A DNA stretch of 64,000 nucleotides from Dioscorea cayenensis subsp. rotundata (GCF_009730915.1 NC_052489.1:806001-870000), one strand, 5' to 3'; counted from the stretch's first letter, positions 33,783-47,515 are shown. A program made the numbers and translations. Notes: generated from the sequence alone by a model not told the origin.

Positions 33783-36666
33783 TTTTTCCCACTAATTCTC
33801 AACAACAAAATCAGTAGGAATCAAAACCTGAAACCATAAGAAATAGCTCATCTTACAGTGATTATGAAGTTCAAATAATCAGAAAATAGAAACCAGAGTG
33901 TTACTGATCACAAGCATTACTGACCTCTATTCTTTTCACAGGAAGAACAACGATTGATTGAGAAGAAAATGATCCAAAACAGAATTCAATTGATATAGGA
34001 ACATACAAGAAGAACATATATATAGAGCAAAAACAATAACTATAACAAACCTGTGAAGATCAGGCACTGAAAGAAAATTTAGCACTGTTGAATTGGGATT
34101 CCTCCAAACAGATTGAAAACTACAAGACTCCCACTTTTCGCAATGCGGTTTATCCAGCCAATATAAAGATCCTTGATATGAAGAAAGCACACAAGCAGTC
34201 AGGATTCCCTCAACCATGAGAAGTTGACGATCAGCATCAAATGAAAGAGACAGACATAAAAGCAAAAGAAAAGAAATTTTCACACCACAAAGAGAAAAAA
34301 AACTAGTAATAATATGTCCTGAATCATCAGAAAACCTTAAAAGCTTGCGGGAGAAAGAGGTTTCATCTAATTTAGCAGGAATAGGAAAGCAAATTAAAAG
34401 GGAATCTCTAAGAATCAAATTGGAGGCATGCCAGCAATCAAGCAATGAACACAACCTACAATTTGACATAAAAAAAAGTATTATTTGGACAGCGAAGCAA
34501 AAATTATGATTAAATTATATAAAATAGAAGTACAGAAAACCACAACCACTAATGTTGCTCGACTACAAATCATTCTGAAGAAAAAACAGTAATAGAAAGT
34601 GCCGAAACCTTGAAATTCATGATTAAATTATATAAAACGCGTGTACTGATATCACTACCATTGATTCTATTTGACTACACAAAAAAATGAGAAGAAAAAT
34701 AGTGAAGAAAATGATGAAACTTTTGAAAAACTGTCACAAAAAGAGAATAAAAAAACTGGACACATAAGTTCAAGTAAGCATTGAATAAACAACAATACAT
34801 GACAGCATTGCAGGAAGAAAGCATTGAATAAGGGAAAAAATCATCAACTGATAACATTAAAAAGCCAATCACCACAACACGAAGATGAAAATCTCGTCGA
34901 CATTAAAAGAAAACATAAAGCAGACGAAACAACTAGCCTCGGAGGAAATCAACATGTGGAAATGTTCAACAAACGCAGCAAGATTCAAACTTTAGCTAAA
35001 AACGACAAAGATACAATCAAATCAAACAGTAAATTTGAGACTTTTCGAACTTTCACTCTTCTTTCTGATTGGTTTGTTGAAGTCAAGTGTACTGTATAGC
35101 TTGCATCTTAACTTGTGACCTCTCATTCAAGAGTCCCAACTCCAAATGAGATTCTAGGGTTTGTGTTGAATGGGAGGAGGTTTGTCAGCATGGATTGGGA
35201 ACCATGGAAAATTTGATTCTTCGAATCAACGAAAAAAGTTGGGGTTTTTAGGTCAAAGAATTGGGTTCACATTCCCGATTGCCGCTGAACAGTTGAGTGC
35301 CACGTGTAATCCTGTTATTGGTCGATTTTTTAAAATTAGGATAATTTTTTGAAAATTAGAATTCTAAATAATTTAAAAACTTATAACAAGTTAAGTTTTG
35401 TAACTGTTTATGGTCGGACTGTCATTAATCGTTTTTATTTCTAATTAATTCTTATTTTTTTTAATTTAATGCTTAATCAATTCTACGTCTTTTCCCAACG
35501 AATTTTTTAAAATTGTTTTTACATAAGACTTTTTAATAGTTTGCTTTTTTTAAAAAAAACTAATTTAATATTCACTTTTTTTATTAAAAATAAAATTTTT
35601 TAAATTTATTTATATTGTTACTCTTTTGGCATCTCATATGGATTAATGGATAGTTACTTAAAAAAGTAAAATTTAATTTATATCAAATAAATTAAAGATT
35701 TCATTATGAAATTTGATTTCACGTCTTTAATTACTTAAATTATTTCCATGTAGATGCCAAAGGATAAAATTATTATTTTTAGTAAATTCACAGAATAAAT
35801 GGAGTTTTGTTTGTAACTATTTTAGAATTTTTTTTTTTTTAAGGAAAGCAAGCAAGAATTTTACAGAAGTAAATGCTAATATTGAGATGTTTACTATGAA
35901 ACAATATAAATACTAGTAGTATTTTCACATATAAAATTCTTTGTATAATTCAAATGATAGTATTAACCATTCAAGATTCACTTTTAAAATGCTTGATTTG
36001 GTTAACAATTCAAGCTATGATTTGATTGTTCAAGATTCTGCCAGCCAATCAAAAGTTGTTTGGAAATCCCAGAAAAGATAATATAATTTATATATATATA
36101 TATATATATATATGAGCACATAACTTAATTATAATTTTTATAAAAAAAAATTTATGAAAATATAAGCATGTCTAAAGTAATATGAACAAACTTCATATCA
36201 GAGGCCAATATGAATAATACCTTAATTAGAATTTATAATGATTAATTACTGCATTGTATAAAATAATAATATAGATAAATATACTTCCAAAATAAAATTA
36301 TGTTTGAAAAATAATTATGGGCCCTTTTATGTTTCACCAATCTTTCAACCATTAATGAATAAGACTGAGACTACCTACCCACCTTTGAATTTAATATTCA
36401 GCTATACAAAAGGAGAAATTTCAGATAGTACACAAGTAGAAGAAATGAATCACAATATTTATAGAAAGTCTATATGCAAAAGAAATCCTCATTTCACATA
36501 GAAGACAAAAACCAAACAATTGGAAATTGAGGGAAAAAAAAAGGTTTGGTGTACTCTTTTTGCTATATGCTGCTTTTGAAGTTCAATGCAGGAATTTTTG
36601 AGCCTCAAAATATCAACACATGAACATGATGTATGTACTCTAGAGTGTAAAGCAGCAAAGAGACAT
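33783..36666. other. Leader/promoter of the ureide permease and AT-rich spacer
   Basis: 33783-34500 is probably transcribed leader of the permease. At 34508-34735 two adjacent units of about 113 bp begin with GATTAAATTATATAAAA and share the following A-rich text loosely (an old tandem duplication). A GCCACGTGTAAT G-box lies at about 35299. From 35340 to 36530 the DNA is very AT-rich with a TA microsatellite at about 36091-36113. 36530-36666 is 3' flank of the erlin-like gene. No gene is supported. Confidence 0.4.
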
Positions 36667-39587
36667 TTACGTCTCTCTTGTATTTTGCTTCACATCATCT
36701 TGCAGAATACTTCCCAGCAATCTCTGATCAAGAAGCATGTTTGGAACCTGCAAAACAGAAGCTTGGTTTCAACAAAGCAAAACTTCAGCAAGAACTCTTA
36801 AAAATGATCTTATTGGTTTACCTTGTCTCCAAAGTAGATCTTTAAATTCTTAGAAATGGCTTCCAAGAATCTGAGCTCGAGAAATTGTGGTGTGAGCTTC
36901 TGTTTGTTTGCTTCTGCTTCCTTTGTTAGCCTGCCAAGATGAAAATTGGATGATAAATAAAATATTCATCTCTTTAGCTATATTTATTTTGATGGTGAAA
37001 ACAAAAACACAACTTTCTTACCTATAAAAGCTCGCATCAGCCAAGCTCTTCTCCCGGGCAATAAAAATCTCATTGTCAATCTCTGCCTGCCTCTTGGCAC
37101 TGTTCTTTTCCATCAGCTTTTGTTCCATGAGAATCATGCTAACCTGAGCATTCTTCTCAGCTTCAGAAACTGCCACTTTCTTCTGAGTTTCTGCCTCCTT
37201 TTCAGCTACCTTTTGTTTCTCCATTGCAATCAAAGCCTAAAAGCAATCACAGTCAAAGCCTAAAAGTCATTACAATCATCTTCAGATTAACACTTTCTTT
37301 TTCTAATAAAGGGGTGAAGATGTCACATACCTTAGTGCGTTCTTCTTCCATCATCTCAAAATTTCGTTTTATGTTAGATGGGATATTTGGCTTTGTGACA
37401 CGGACGCCAATGATCTCAATTCCAGGAGCATATCGTGTACAATCAATTTGAATAGCTTCCTTCATTTTTTCATCAATCTGAAACATTGTAAAATAAATAA
37501 GCCATAGGCTTTACAGGATGGTAAACTTGAATAGCCATGACCTTTTTTATTTAAATTGAACTTGCCTGATCAAACATATCGATGTAAACTTGTTGCAGAG
37601 AATGAGAACTGCAAAACTGATTAATCTCATGATGGATCTTATCATATATCCATGTCTTGTCATAGTTCACGCCATAATTGAGAAGTGTTTCGTACACAAA
37701 CTCCTTGCGTAGGCGATTTACAACCTGCCCAAATCAAAGTTGACTCAACAAACACAAAAGCCCAACCAAAACATTGTCTATAACTAGGCAAAGTAAGTGA
37801 AGTGATTACACACCTCAATTTTATCAAAGCTTATCATGACACCACCTTTTGTACCACATGGAATGTCCCTCACCTGATAGAAAATAGTCAAATGAAAATG
37901 ATATGCATATCTGAAAACTAGCAATTAGCAAATCCAATGTGTTAACAGCTCAGATTATATTAAGAAATAACATCAATAAATAACAACCAGAGCTCTTATG
38001 TGATGTCAACAACATTCTAAGATATCATTCAAACGAAGAGATATACCTTATCTGTTTGGATGGTCACCTGAATGGGCTCAAAATGAGTAATTAGAGGCAG
38101 CTTCAGATGAAAACCTAATAAAAAAGTTATTGAAGCAAGTTTTAAATCCTAAAGACCAATTATGAATTTATTTGCTCATGGCCTACCTGGATCAGTAATC
38201 GTACTCAAAAGAGCACCACCTCTCCAATACACACCAACATGACCTTCAGGAACTTGATGCAGGATGGAATAGGTGTTGTTTGTTGTTGACAACGATGAAA
38301 GCAACATCTGCAAATTTTCGACATAATCAGCTGGAGATGCACCAAGGACTAATCTATGAAAACCGTCATTCTTAAACATAGATATTAATAAACTGTCAAG
38401 CCAAACACAAAAATGGGCCAAACAAAAACACCTACATTTATCCAGTTTTGCAATTAATGGTTAATATCTATGTTCTAAGAATAATATAACTGCATGAGCA
38501 AAGAAAATGGATGATTTGTATCCCGTCATTCCTTTTGTTGTTCTCTAAAAACTCTTTTTGTGAAACATACTCCTTAAACTTGATCTCTGGTCTCCCAGAG
38601 AGTAAATGTCTTTCCTAACTCTGGTCTACAATTATTTTCAAATAAGCTATTCAAAACACAAGTGAACCAATAGAGCTATCAAAAGGAGGCAAAATAAAAG
38701 CTTTTAAAATGCATAGGAGAATTGGTTCTATTTTGTACATCTATGCACTCTCTTATGATCAATCACCATTATTAAAGCTTTCCAATTCTACACAAAAATA
38801 AATCATATAAAAAACATATGCCACAATTCTTGTAATCAAGTGAAGCAAACATTCACACCAAAACATTAATTTACTCCACAATTTGTTAAATAATGAAGAC
38901 CCTAAATTTTCATAATCAATAAAAGAAAATGTTCACATAAAACCATGAAATCAATCCAAAAAAAAAACCCACTGACGAAATGCCACATTCTCATGATCAA
39001 CAAAAAGGAGGCATCACAGCAAACCATCAATTTACTCAAAAACAAAAATCACTCATGAAGACCACCAATTCTCATGATCAATCAAAGCGAATAATTACAT
39101 AAGACCACTAATTAACTCGAGAGCAAGAAACACTAATTAAGACCACCAACTCTCATGATCAACTAAAGGAAATCAGAAAATAATTAAAGAGAACCATTAA
39201 TTCAATCAATTCTCATGATCAATCAAAGCAACTATTCCCAAAAACCATCACTCAATAACAAGAAACCAATAACGAATGCTACCATTTTCATGATCAATTG
39301 AATCAAAACCATTCACAGCATGCCATCAATTCCCTCAAAAAAAATAACTTCTCACCAAGAAAACCCACAGAAAGATCAAGAACTCCTATAAAATCCAAGA
39401 TCCAAGAATAAAATCCATAAACTAGAAACAAAGGATTAAGACAGAGTTGTCTCACAGCGATGACAACGGCGAAGATGATGACCGCAATGACGACAGGGGG
39501 CAATGGTGGTTCACCGACGGGCTGCTGCTGCGGTTGTGTCGGACGCTGCTGCGGTTGTGTCGGACGCTGTTGCGGCTGCGAATCCAT
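36667..39587 (-). CDS. Erlin-like SPFH/band-7 protein, nine exons
   Basis: Minus-strand exons 39587-39456, 38307-38187, 38114-38047, 37873-37814, 37724-37566, 37477-37331, 37236-37022, 36930-36822 and 36747-36667 join in phase to 363 residues. The N-terminus is Gln/Pro-rich with a repeated QRPTQPQQ unit. One membrane segment follows ([16 protein letters not shown], residues 32-47), then the SPFH domain ([76 protein letters not shown]) and a charged coiled coil ([34 protein letters not shown]). Human ERLIN1/2 and plant homologues form large rings in the ER membrane and act in ER-associated degradation. The fifth intron (37565-37478) is GC-AG. The acceptor of intron 6 is present twice (see findings). 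No frame defects. Confidence 0.93.
38750..39300. repeat. ~80-bp tandem repeat in intron 1 of the erlin-like gene
   Basis: The core TTCTCATGATCAA, with variants, occurs at about 38750, 38827, 38907, 38988, 39069, 39150, 39210 and 39285. Spacing is 77, 80, 81, 81, 81, 60 and 75 bases. Between cores, text such as AAAGCGAATAATTACATAAG, ACCACTAATTAACTC and GAAGACCACCAA recurs. Eight imperfect copies fill about half of the intron. Confidence 0.85.
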
Positions 39588-41336
39588 GGCGATCGATCGA
39601 TCGAAACCCTAGCGCGAGTTCTCCAGTCCTTCTCCAATACGCCAACACAAGACCTCTGGCGAAGAAGAAGAAGTACCACCTATTCTACTCAAAGAGACAC
39701 CGACCTATCTATATCGGCACGTGCAATGCACGTGCCTTTTTTAAAAAAAATATATATTTTTTTTTATTTTTTATATAAAAAACTTTTTAAGTAGCAGCCA
39801 TGTTAACAATAAAAAATAAAAAAAAATATTTATCATCAATTTATAAAAAATAAAAAAAACTTCTAATGTGTTTATTTTTTTATTTTATTATAAAATATGA
39901 ATATTTTAAAAATATAAATATAGACGTTTATTCTGTATTAACATTTCATTATATATCAGTGAATTTTATATATAGCGGTTCTAATTTGTGGAAAACTAAA
40001 AAAAAAATTCTCGTTATTATTACTTATTTATTTTTTTTAGGGATTTTGTGTATGAATTTTACTTCTATTAGATTTATTTTTTTTACTATGTTATAAATTC
40101 ATTAGTTTTTAATACACTTTTTGTTTTTATTTACTTTATTATTTTAATGATATAGATAAACCACTGCTACCGCACCATGCATTGTGTAATTGCTTGCTTC
40201 TTCCCGTGTGTGACACTCAACCAAAGTTTTTAATTGAAATAATAATCTTCTTCTTAAAAGCTAAATAAGCTTCTAGGAAGAAATCAAGAATTTTGAAAGA
40301 AAATGTAAAGAACTTTCACTCTATATTACAAGTCCTTGATTTCAATGGTTTTTAGTCATTCTCCAACGGAATAGAAGGACAAGTAGTTGGTTTCACCTTT
40401 TTGATCAATGAAGAGTGTGGAAGATGTGACAATTGGAAGGGAGTTGCATGGCCAACTTCCTCATTAAAAGTTAAATATTTTACCTTGGGTATTATGGTAG
40501 TAAAAATTTCTTGAGTTTTAACATTGACTTAAAAAATTAAAATATGAACGAGTATATAAGATGATAAGATTACATATATTTTTAAATGTAATTTTTATAT
40601 GATATAATGCAATGGGATTTGTTTAAATAGTTTTGATATGTTTATTTATAAGGATGGGTAAATCTTTATAAATATATATTTTTATTTTAGAAATAAAGTT
40701 TTTATGGTAAAAAAAAATTATTTTTTATATATATATATTAATTCAGTTTTATGCATAAACAAAAATCAAAATAAGTTTTTAAATAAGCCACTGAAAATTA
40801 ATAACATTGTCACAAGTCAGTGATTAGCAAAGCCATCACCAAGACTCAAAGTCGAAACTCTACACCAAACCACAGTAATGCAGAGCACTATTGTATTTTT
40901 CTGTCATTTGACAATTCTTTAATAAGACTTATCAAAATAATAAATTTTATAAAAAATTTTCAAATCTCTCCCAAATAAAATTAAAAGTTATTTAAAACCT
41001 GATTCAACAATAATTTTTATTCAAAAGATTATAAATCATTTAAAATAAAATAAAATAACAAATTAGTCCTAGAATTTTCTTTACTTTTCTGAATTTTAAA
41101 ATTTTCAAATGGGCCCAAGTTCCATTGGGCCGTTCCGATAAACAATAACCTTATCAAAGCCGTCAAAAAACACTAGATATTGCAACACTAATCTCGAGGT
41201 GAGTTTCAATCTCAAGGCATAATCACGGTTTGCACACCGTTAAAGTGTCTCGAGATCAGAAACGGCCTTTCGTTTTACCCGCTTAATTCCCAAGCTATCC
41301 ATCGTCGCAACGTAGCGAGAGCTCGGCCTCTAAACC
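39588..41336. other. Divergent intergenic region between the erlin-like and hydrolase genes
   Basis: Head-to-head spacer of about 1.75 kb. The first 130 bases include TCTATATCGGCACGTGCAATGCACGTGCC, which contains two CACGTG motifs. The centre is AT-rich. The right part holds the site-II pair described separately. No gene is seen inside. Confidence 0.4.
41110..41131 (+). promoter_or_regulatory. Two site-II (TGGGCC) elements
   Basis: TGGGCCC at 41110-41116 and TTGGGCC at 41125-41131, about 210 bases before the hydrolase start codon. Paired site-II elements are bound by TCP factors and are common in promoters of plant housekeeping genes. Confidence 0.5.
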
Positions 41337-44300
41337 ATGCGAGCTCTTGCGATGGCGACGACGAGTTGCGGTGTTTCTAGGGTTAGGGTTTTGGAGAATG
41401 GATTCCCTTCCTTCCTCCCTAGAGATGTTGAGAAGATTCGGGACCCTTCAGCGCGCGAGCTCGCAAAGAGGATTGAAAGAATCCCGGTCAAGGTGACGAT
41501 TTTTTATTTTATTTTCCTTTTAATGTGACTTAATTTTCGCTTATTTAGTTGAAAATTTTCAATTTAATTTTGAATGCGATTTGTTTCCATGGATGTATGT
41601 CCTTGAAAATGGTGCAAAAAAATTTGTTTTCCTTTTAATTTTGGGGTTTTTCTTGATTTATTATTTATGTTTGTCATGCTTGTTGGATTTTTTTTTTGGT
41701 TTTTTGTTCATAATCAATTTAGTTTTGTTTGTTTTCCTATACTCCCATTAATTTTGGGTGATAAACAGTTCAGCTAGTGTTTTAGAGAATCATGAGTTGT
41801 TTTGAGTGAAGGAATTGGTTGGAGAAATGTGGCTTTGTGTTAGTTGTCATGTTAATTGGTTATCTTGCAAATTTTTGAGCTAAAGTTGAGGTCTTCTAGG
41901 TTGGCTTCTCAGAGAGTTCCATAATGAGCAGTTGTGTGAAGCCCATACAGAAGAAAGGTTCAGAGCCCATTGTCCTTCTTCATGGTTTTGACAGGTATAT
42001 GAATCTTATGCATGCCTTGATTTGATTGTTCCCAGATGGAAGTGCTTTTAATTTTTTGTTTATGTATATATTTTTGTCATGCGTTCTGTTCCAATGCTGA
42101 TACTTGTGGAGTTTATGAATAGTTCTTGTTTAGAATGGAGATATACATATCCTTTACTTGAGAATGCTGGCTTAGAGACCTGGGCTGTGGATATTCTTGG
42201 ATGGGGCTTTTCCGATTTAGGTACTTTTAATGAGATTTTTATATATATTTATTTGTATATATACATGCTCCCAGAAAATCCATGAATCCATGGCTGTGGA
42301 TGTTCTTGCAGATACATTGATCAATCCTAGGTGTAAGGTTATGCCACCATTTTTTTTCCTGAGACCATCACCCTTTGAACTCTTGGCCTATCAATTGGAG
42401 ATAAAGTGTTTTTACCAAAGCTTCTATCATTGTAGATATGAATTTGATCTCACTTATTGCAAACTTCTTTCTGATTATCACCATCTGATTTTGATTTGTG
42501 AATTTGTATGTGTTAGAACCACTTCCAGCATGTAGTGTTGGTGCCAAGCGTGAGCACCTATACCAGGTATTCTCAATTACTTTTGGAAGGCCTGAGAGAT
42601 TTTTGAGAATGTTTCTCATTTTCGTATATGATGTAGAAGTTGGGGAATTTGGTGGTGCATACTATCATGATTTTTGTTCTTACTCATGGAAAAAGTATTA
42701 AATTTCCATACTTGTGCAGCTTTGGAGGTCATACATTGATAGACCAATGGTATTAGTCGGTCCAAGCCTTGGCGCAGCTGTTGCAATTGACTTTGCTGTT
42801 AATCATCCTGAAGCTGTATGTCATTCTCTGAGCAAACTTTATATGTATCTTATGAATCCTTTTCCTTCAAAAATGCCTACTTTGACATCTAACCTTCTAA
42901 GAGGAACCTGCCATTTTTATGTTTAATTACTGACTTTAAGTGTGTCAAATTGATGTACCTCTCGACATAAACTTTTTTACTTGCTTTTCCTGTGTATAAT
43001 ATCCGCAGGTCACAAAGTTGGTATTTGATCGACGCTAGTGTATATGCAGAAGGGACAGGAAACATGAGTGTATTACCTAAAGTAGTGGCATATGCTGGGG
43101 TGAGATGTTGTATGCATTAGTACTCTACATAGATGTGTTATTTTGGAACTATAGCGCTGAGATTGATGCCACCCAAGGTTAATATCATATCTGATATTAT
43201 TAGTTAGTTATCATGTAGTTCTTGACTTCTTCCTTCTTCCTTCATTTTTTTCACTTAGCTAGATTGATTTTTTCTTAAAATCAAGAAAATAATAGGTGGT
43301 TTTGTCCTTAAATTTGTGTAGCTGTTTTTTTTTCTTGTATCAGGCATCTTTGCTCAAGAGCATTCCACTTCGGCTGTATGCAAATTTTTTGGCCTTCAAT
43401 GAAGGATCATTAGGCACCTTCTTTGACTGGACTAATGTAAGCGATATGTTATTGTTTTCCTTTGAAACATATCCAAGTTGTTGTAAGCATTATTACCATG
43501 TGATGTGTTCTTTTGTAAATGTAATTTTATCTTGTCAGTTCCATGATTTCTTTTGGTTGCTTATCAAAGTAATAATGCGTTTCTAGCTTATCTTGTCTCC
43601 TTTATCTATTAACTTTAGTCTCTTTTATTGTTTCATTCTTTTCTTGTTCCGTGAAAAAATATCCGATGTCATTCAAATCTTTTGTGGATACTGTAAGTGA
43701 TTGACATCTTGTTTTGGATTTGAATGCTATGGGTGTTTAATGTTCTCTCTGTGGTATTTTTTCCTAGCGTGAGGTACCAAACTTTATTCATGTGTTTATG
43801 TATATTGCCAATATTTCTGTACATCCTAAAGGATAACTGTAATGAATGATAAGTTGATAACATATAGACCCACCTATTCCTCTCTGTCCGATATTACTGT
43901 GTTCAGATTGTAATTTTTGTACTCTATGGTACATAATAGCATAAGCTGTGCTTAATATAAAGTCTTTTAACTGATTGTTTACTCTTAGTATTTTAGTTGC
44001 ATGAAGGAGTTGCTTATAATTTCAGGTTGGTCGTCTACACTGCCTATTACCTTGGTGGGAGGATGCAACGGTTGATTTTATGATTAGTGGTGGATATAAT
44101 GTTGGTTCTCAAATAAAGCAGGTGAATTTAAACATGAACCTGTCTTGCTTAAATTTTTGTGTATAATTGATTGCTCTTAAGATGTTTGATCTATCTGGGA
44201 GCTGTCAACAGACTGCATTGGTTTATCTTGAAGACTCCCAGATAATGGTGATAATTAATATGGATTTGTATGTGAACATCAGCATTTAAAAATTTAAAAG

Positions 44301-44840
44301 TGGTGAATAATGATTATTTGGGTGAAAAATGTCTTTAAGGCTATTGTCATCACATGCTAATTGCATTCCTTATTTTTGTTTTTGTTTTTGTTTTTGTTTT
44401 TCCTCAAGACTGTTAATGCTTGATTTGGACAGATTAAACAGAAGACGCTTATTATATGGGGAGAGAACGACAAAATCATCAGGAGCGAAGTAGCATCGGT
44501 TAGTTCACCTACATAATCTTAATCTATGAACTTTTGGCATAATTGGCTTTTCATGCAATCATTTTAATATTGTTTGTCACCATCATTTGAATCATGTTTG
44601 CATATGAGAAACCAATTCTGAATTAATAAAAATTGACAAAATTGAACAATGATTTTCAGCCCCTTAAAACTAGCATGTCCAAAACCTGAAATTCTAATTC
44701 TATCTATGCAGAGATTGCATGATGAACTTTATAATTCCATTCTGCATGTAATACCACACTGTGGTCACATCCCTCATGTGGAGAAACCAAAGTGTGTCGC
44801 GGAATCAATTGTTCGATTTGTCACTCAAGTTCACAAATGA
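41337..44840 (+). CDS. Alpha/beta-hydrolase fold protein, ten exons, one extra base in exon 6
   Basis: Exons 41337-41492, 41900-41994, 42123-42220, 42517-42566, 42720-42815, 43009-43099, 43344-43436, 44026-44121, 44433-44498 and 44712-44840; about 322 residues. The oxyanion-side motif is LLHGFD (~79-83). Ser149 lies in VGPSLGAA (GxSxG type), Asp271 in IIWGENDK, and His299 in HCGHIPHVEKP: a complete catalytic triad in the order expected. It belongs to the plant group of plastid-type hydrolases with the RLHCLLPWWEDATVDFM segment; the substrate is unknown. Exon 6 is 91 bases where 90 are needed. It reads KLV then TTTGATCGACGC, where the family pattern KLVLIDASVY needs one T fewer. As written, the frame stops three codons later. 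A one-base insertion error is more likely than a dead gene because everything downstream is conserved. Confidence 0.9.
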
Positions 44841-47515
44841 AATGACATGCCATCAGAAAATGAATCATTTCTCCTGAATGCAAGTCTGTTGATCATTGAT
44901 TTCAGTAAATATATTAATGATAACTTTGTTTGAATCTTGAATGTTTGCTTTGGCTTAACTTCCAAGCTTGATTGCTCTTGATTACAACTAGCAAGCAGCC
45001 TCCAAATGGTTGGAGGTTGGTCATTTTCTTGAGAGCTTACATTAGTTATGTTTTCCTTGATTCATTCTACATTTTTTACATCTAAAATCAAGTGCTAGAT
45101 TGTCACTTGAGTTACATAACAAAATGGTTATGATATGAAAATATTGGTGTTGTGTGAGGGGGTATATAAGTAAATGGTTGGGAGGAAAAACATGTAAATT
45201 TGTCCAAATACCACTTTTCATAGTTGTAAATTGGGTTAGTATTTAACTCTGGTTGAGTTAGGGTTTGTACTGATATGAAAAAAAAATATATATATGAAAA
45301 TGAAATGAATATGTATGCCAGGGCCCCAGTGGGTATATTAGGTCATGGCCAACCATATGATTCTTTTTGAACTTGGCTCAAAGCAATTCTTTTTGACCTT
45401 CCAACTACTTTCATTTGCATACAATGGAGAACTTGTCCACCAACTTATTATTTTCAGTATCATGATTCATGTCCTGGAACACTCTTTTGCTATTCATTTA
45501 TTATTTATGACCTTTTTCCTTTTTTTCCACATTTCTTTTTTTTAATTTTTAATTTTCATAAAAAAATTTAGGTTTTTTTTTTAAATATGTCGAAATTTTG
45601 CATTTACACCCCTATAAGGTTATTGCTCATATATAAGGCTTTTGCAGGTGTACCCCTAAAAAATTTTGAAATTGCATATTTGCCCCTGAATAAAAGTTAA
45701 TTGCATATATACCCTTGAATAATATACATAATTGCGTATATACCCTTGGGGTTCAAATTAGTTGAAAAACCATATATTAACAAACAACAAATATATAAAA
45801 TTACCATTATACCATTGCATATATACCTTTGAAAAGTTTTTTTTAAGTTGTACAAGGGTTATTTTGGATCTTTTGTATATCTTAATCCAAGTTATAACCC
45901 TAGTTAATCAAGTTTAATTACCGGAATCTAACAGTAAGGGCATATCCGTAATTATCTATATTTTTTCAGGGGTACATATACAATTATGTTTTTTCGGACT
46001 GTAAATATGCAATTATAGAACTTTTAGGGGTTTATAATCAATTCTCTATATTTATATCAATTATACTCATATCTTCATTAGATTAAAGATGATAAACTCA
46101 CTAGTCTAATCATTGTTTTATCATGGATAATTGGAGATATTAATTTGCATTTTATTAATACTCCCATCAACCATCATTATCATTCTTAATTAATTGGGAC
46201 TGTTGGATTTAGGCCACAACCATTAATGTTTCTTTATCCAACGAGGACCATTACATATTATTTCTCAATCTCATCTCAATCATTTAAACTTTTCTAGTAA
46301 TATAATTAAAAAACAATGAATTATTCTCCAAAATTCTCCTCACTCTATAAAAAAAGTTTGCATATATGCCTATATAAAAATTATATTTATTCGTATATAT
46401 CTTTGTAAAATACTATTATTTGTGTGTGTATGCATGTATATATATATACAACAAAATAAAGCCATTTTTCAAAAATAACATTTTTCTAAATAAATACAAA
46501 ATTACTGACATTTTTATAGTTATAAAAACAATTATAAACATTTTTTCAAAAGCAAATGATAAAAAAACACTAAAAAAAAAGTACATAATTTATATATTTT
46601 TTCTTAAAACGCACCTCAATTTTTCAAAAATAAATTCTCCTGACATTAAAATTATTATAACCAACACCAAACAATGCAAACTTTTTTCCATTCCAGACAT
46701 TTCCAAACATTATTATTATTTTTTTAATAAGGTTGGTTGTCCATGTTCAAGCACATAAGCCTCATTTGTTGTCACTTGTCATACACTCCCACATGGCTAC
46801 CCACCCATACAGTATATTTATAAGTCCAGAAAGGAAAAGAACAAATTGAAAAACATAGAACAACATACACATTTGGGTAGACAAAAGCAATTAATCTCAC
46901 CAAACTTGTATTTGATCTTTTTTTAAAAGTAAAATATATAATGAAAATAATTTATATATAGAAAAAAATAATCTAAACACTGACCCTAGATTACTGTCGA
47001 CGGATCATCATTCAATAGCTTTTTATTTAAATAAATATTATATTTTTTTTACTGCTCACATTACTATACAACAGTGTAAAACATGTTACTGCTCATATTA
47101 TTGTATAACAGTATAAAACATATTATAAACTGCTTTATAATGATCATAACCATCAAATTACCATCCAATAATTATTATCATACTTGAATTTCAAATCTAA
47201 ATATCTCCCTAAATTACTCATTCGCTTTAAATATAAATATATATATAAAGTAGAGAGAGATGCATACATGCTCTTTTAATAATAAATAAATGACAGCCAC
47301 CTAGATTTACAGAAACAGAAAAACAGGACAAAGAGAGAGTGACAAGACATTGAATTCATCACCTTACTAAAAACAAAATGCTTTTCTATGGCCAATACTC
47401 ATCCACCAACAAAATCTCTCCTTTTCTTCCCTTTTTTCTTTTTTTTTTTTTGTGCAAAGATTTGACCACCAACCAAACAAAGTGCACAACTTTCACTTCA
47501 CTTTCAAGTTCCAAC
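44841..47515. other. AT-rich spacer with fold-back element
   Basis: 3' flank of the hydrolase gene followed by repeat-rich DNA. It holds the fold-back element at 45590-46050 and a 37-bp tandem duplication at 47045-47120 (ACTGCTCA-ATTA-TATA-CAACAGT-TAAAACAT, twice). 46380-46760 is a very A/T-rich stretch with no gene that I can support. Confidence 0.4.
45590..46050. mobile_element. MITE-like imperfect inverted repeat
   Basis: The left flank reads ATTTTGCATTTACACCCCTA, later GGTGTACCCCTAAAAAATTT and GCATATATACCCTTGAAT. The right flank in reverse complement reads AATTGATTATAAACCCCTAA, GCATATTTACAGTC, then ATATGTACCCCTGAAAAAAT. The two sides therefore mirror each other as 'ATAT-ACCCCT-AAA' modules over about 460 bp, with no coding capacity. 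The ends are diffuse, so family and borders are uncertain. Confidence 0.5.

Noticed and set aside
34824-35099. 91-codon plus-strand frame upstream of the permease
   Set aside because: Low-complexity Lys/Thr-rich text, no good start context, no paralogue or splice partners.
39447-39794. Plus-strand frame opposite erlin exon 1
   Set aside because: Arises from the repeated Gln/Pro codons of the erlin N-terminus read on the other strand.
46380-46760. 112-codon AT-rich frame
   Set aside because: Almost wholly Lys/Asn/Ile/Phe, as expected from AT-rich DNA; no other support.
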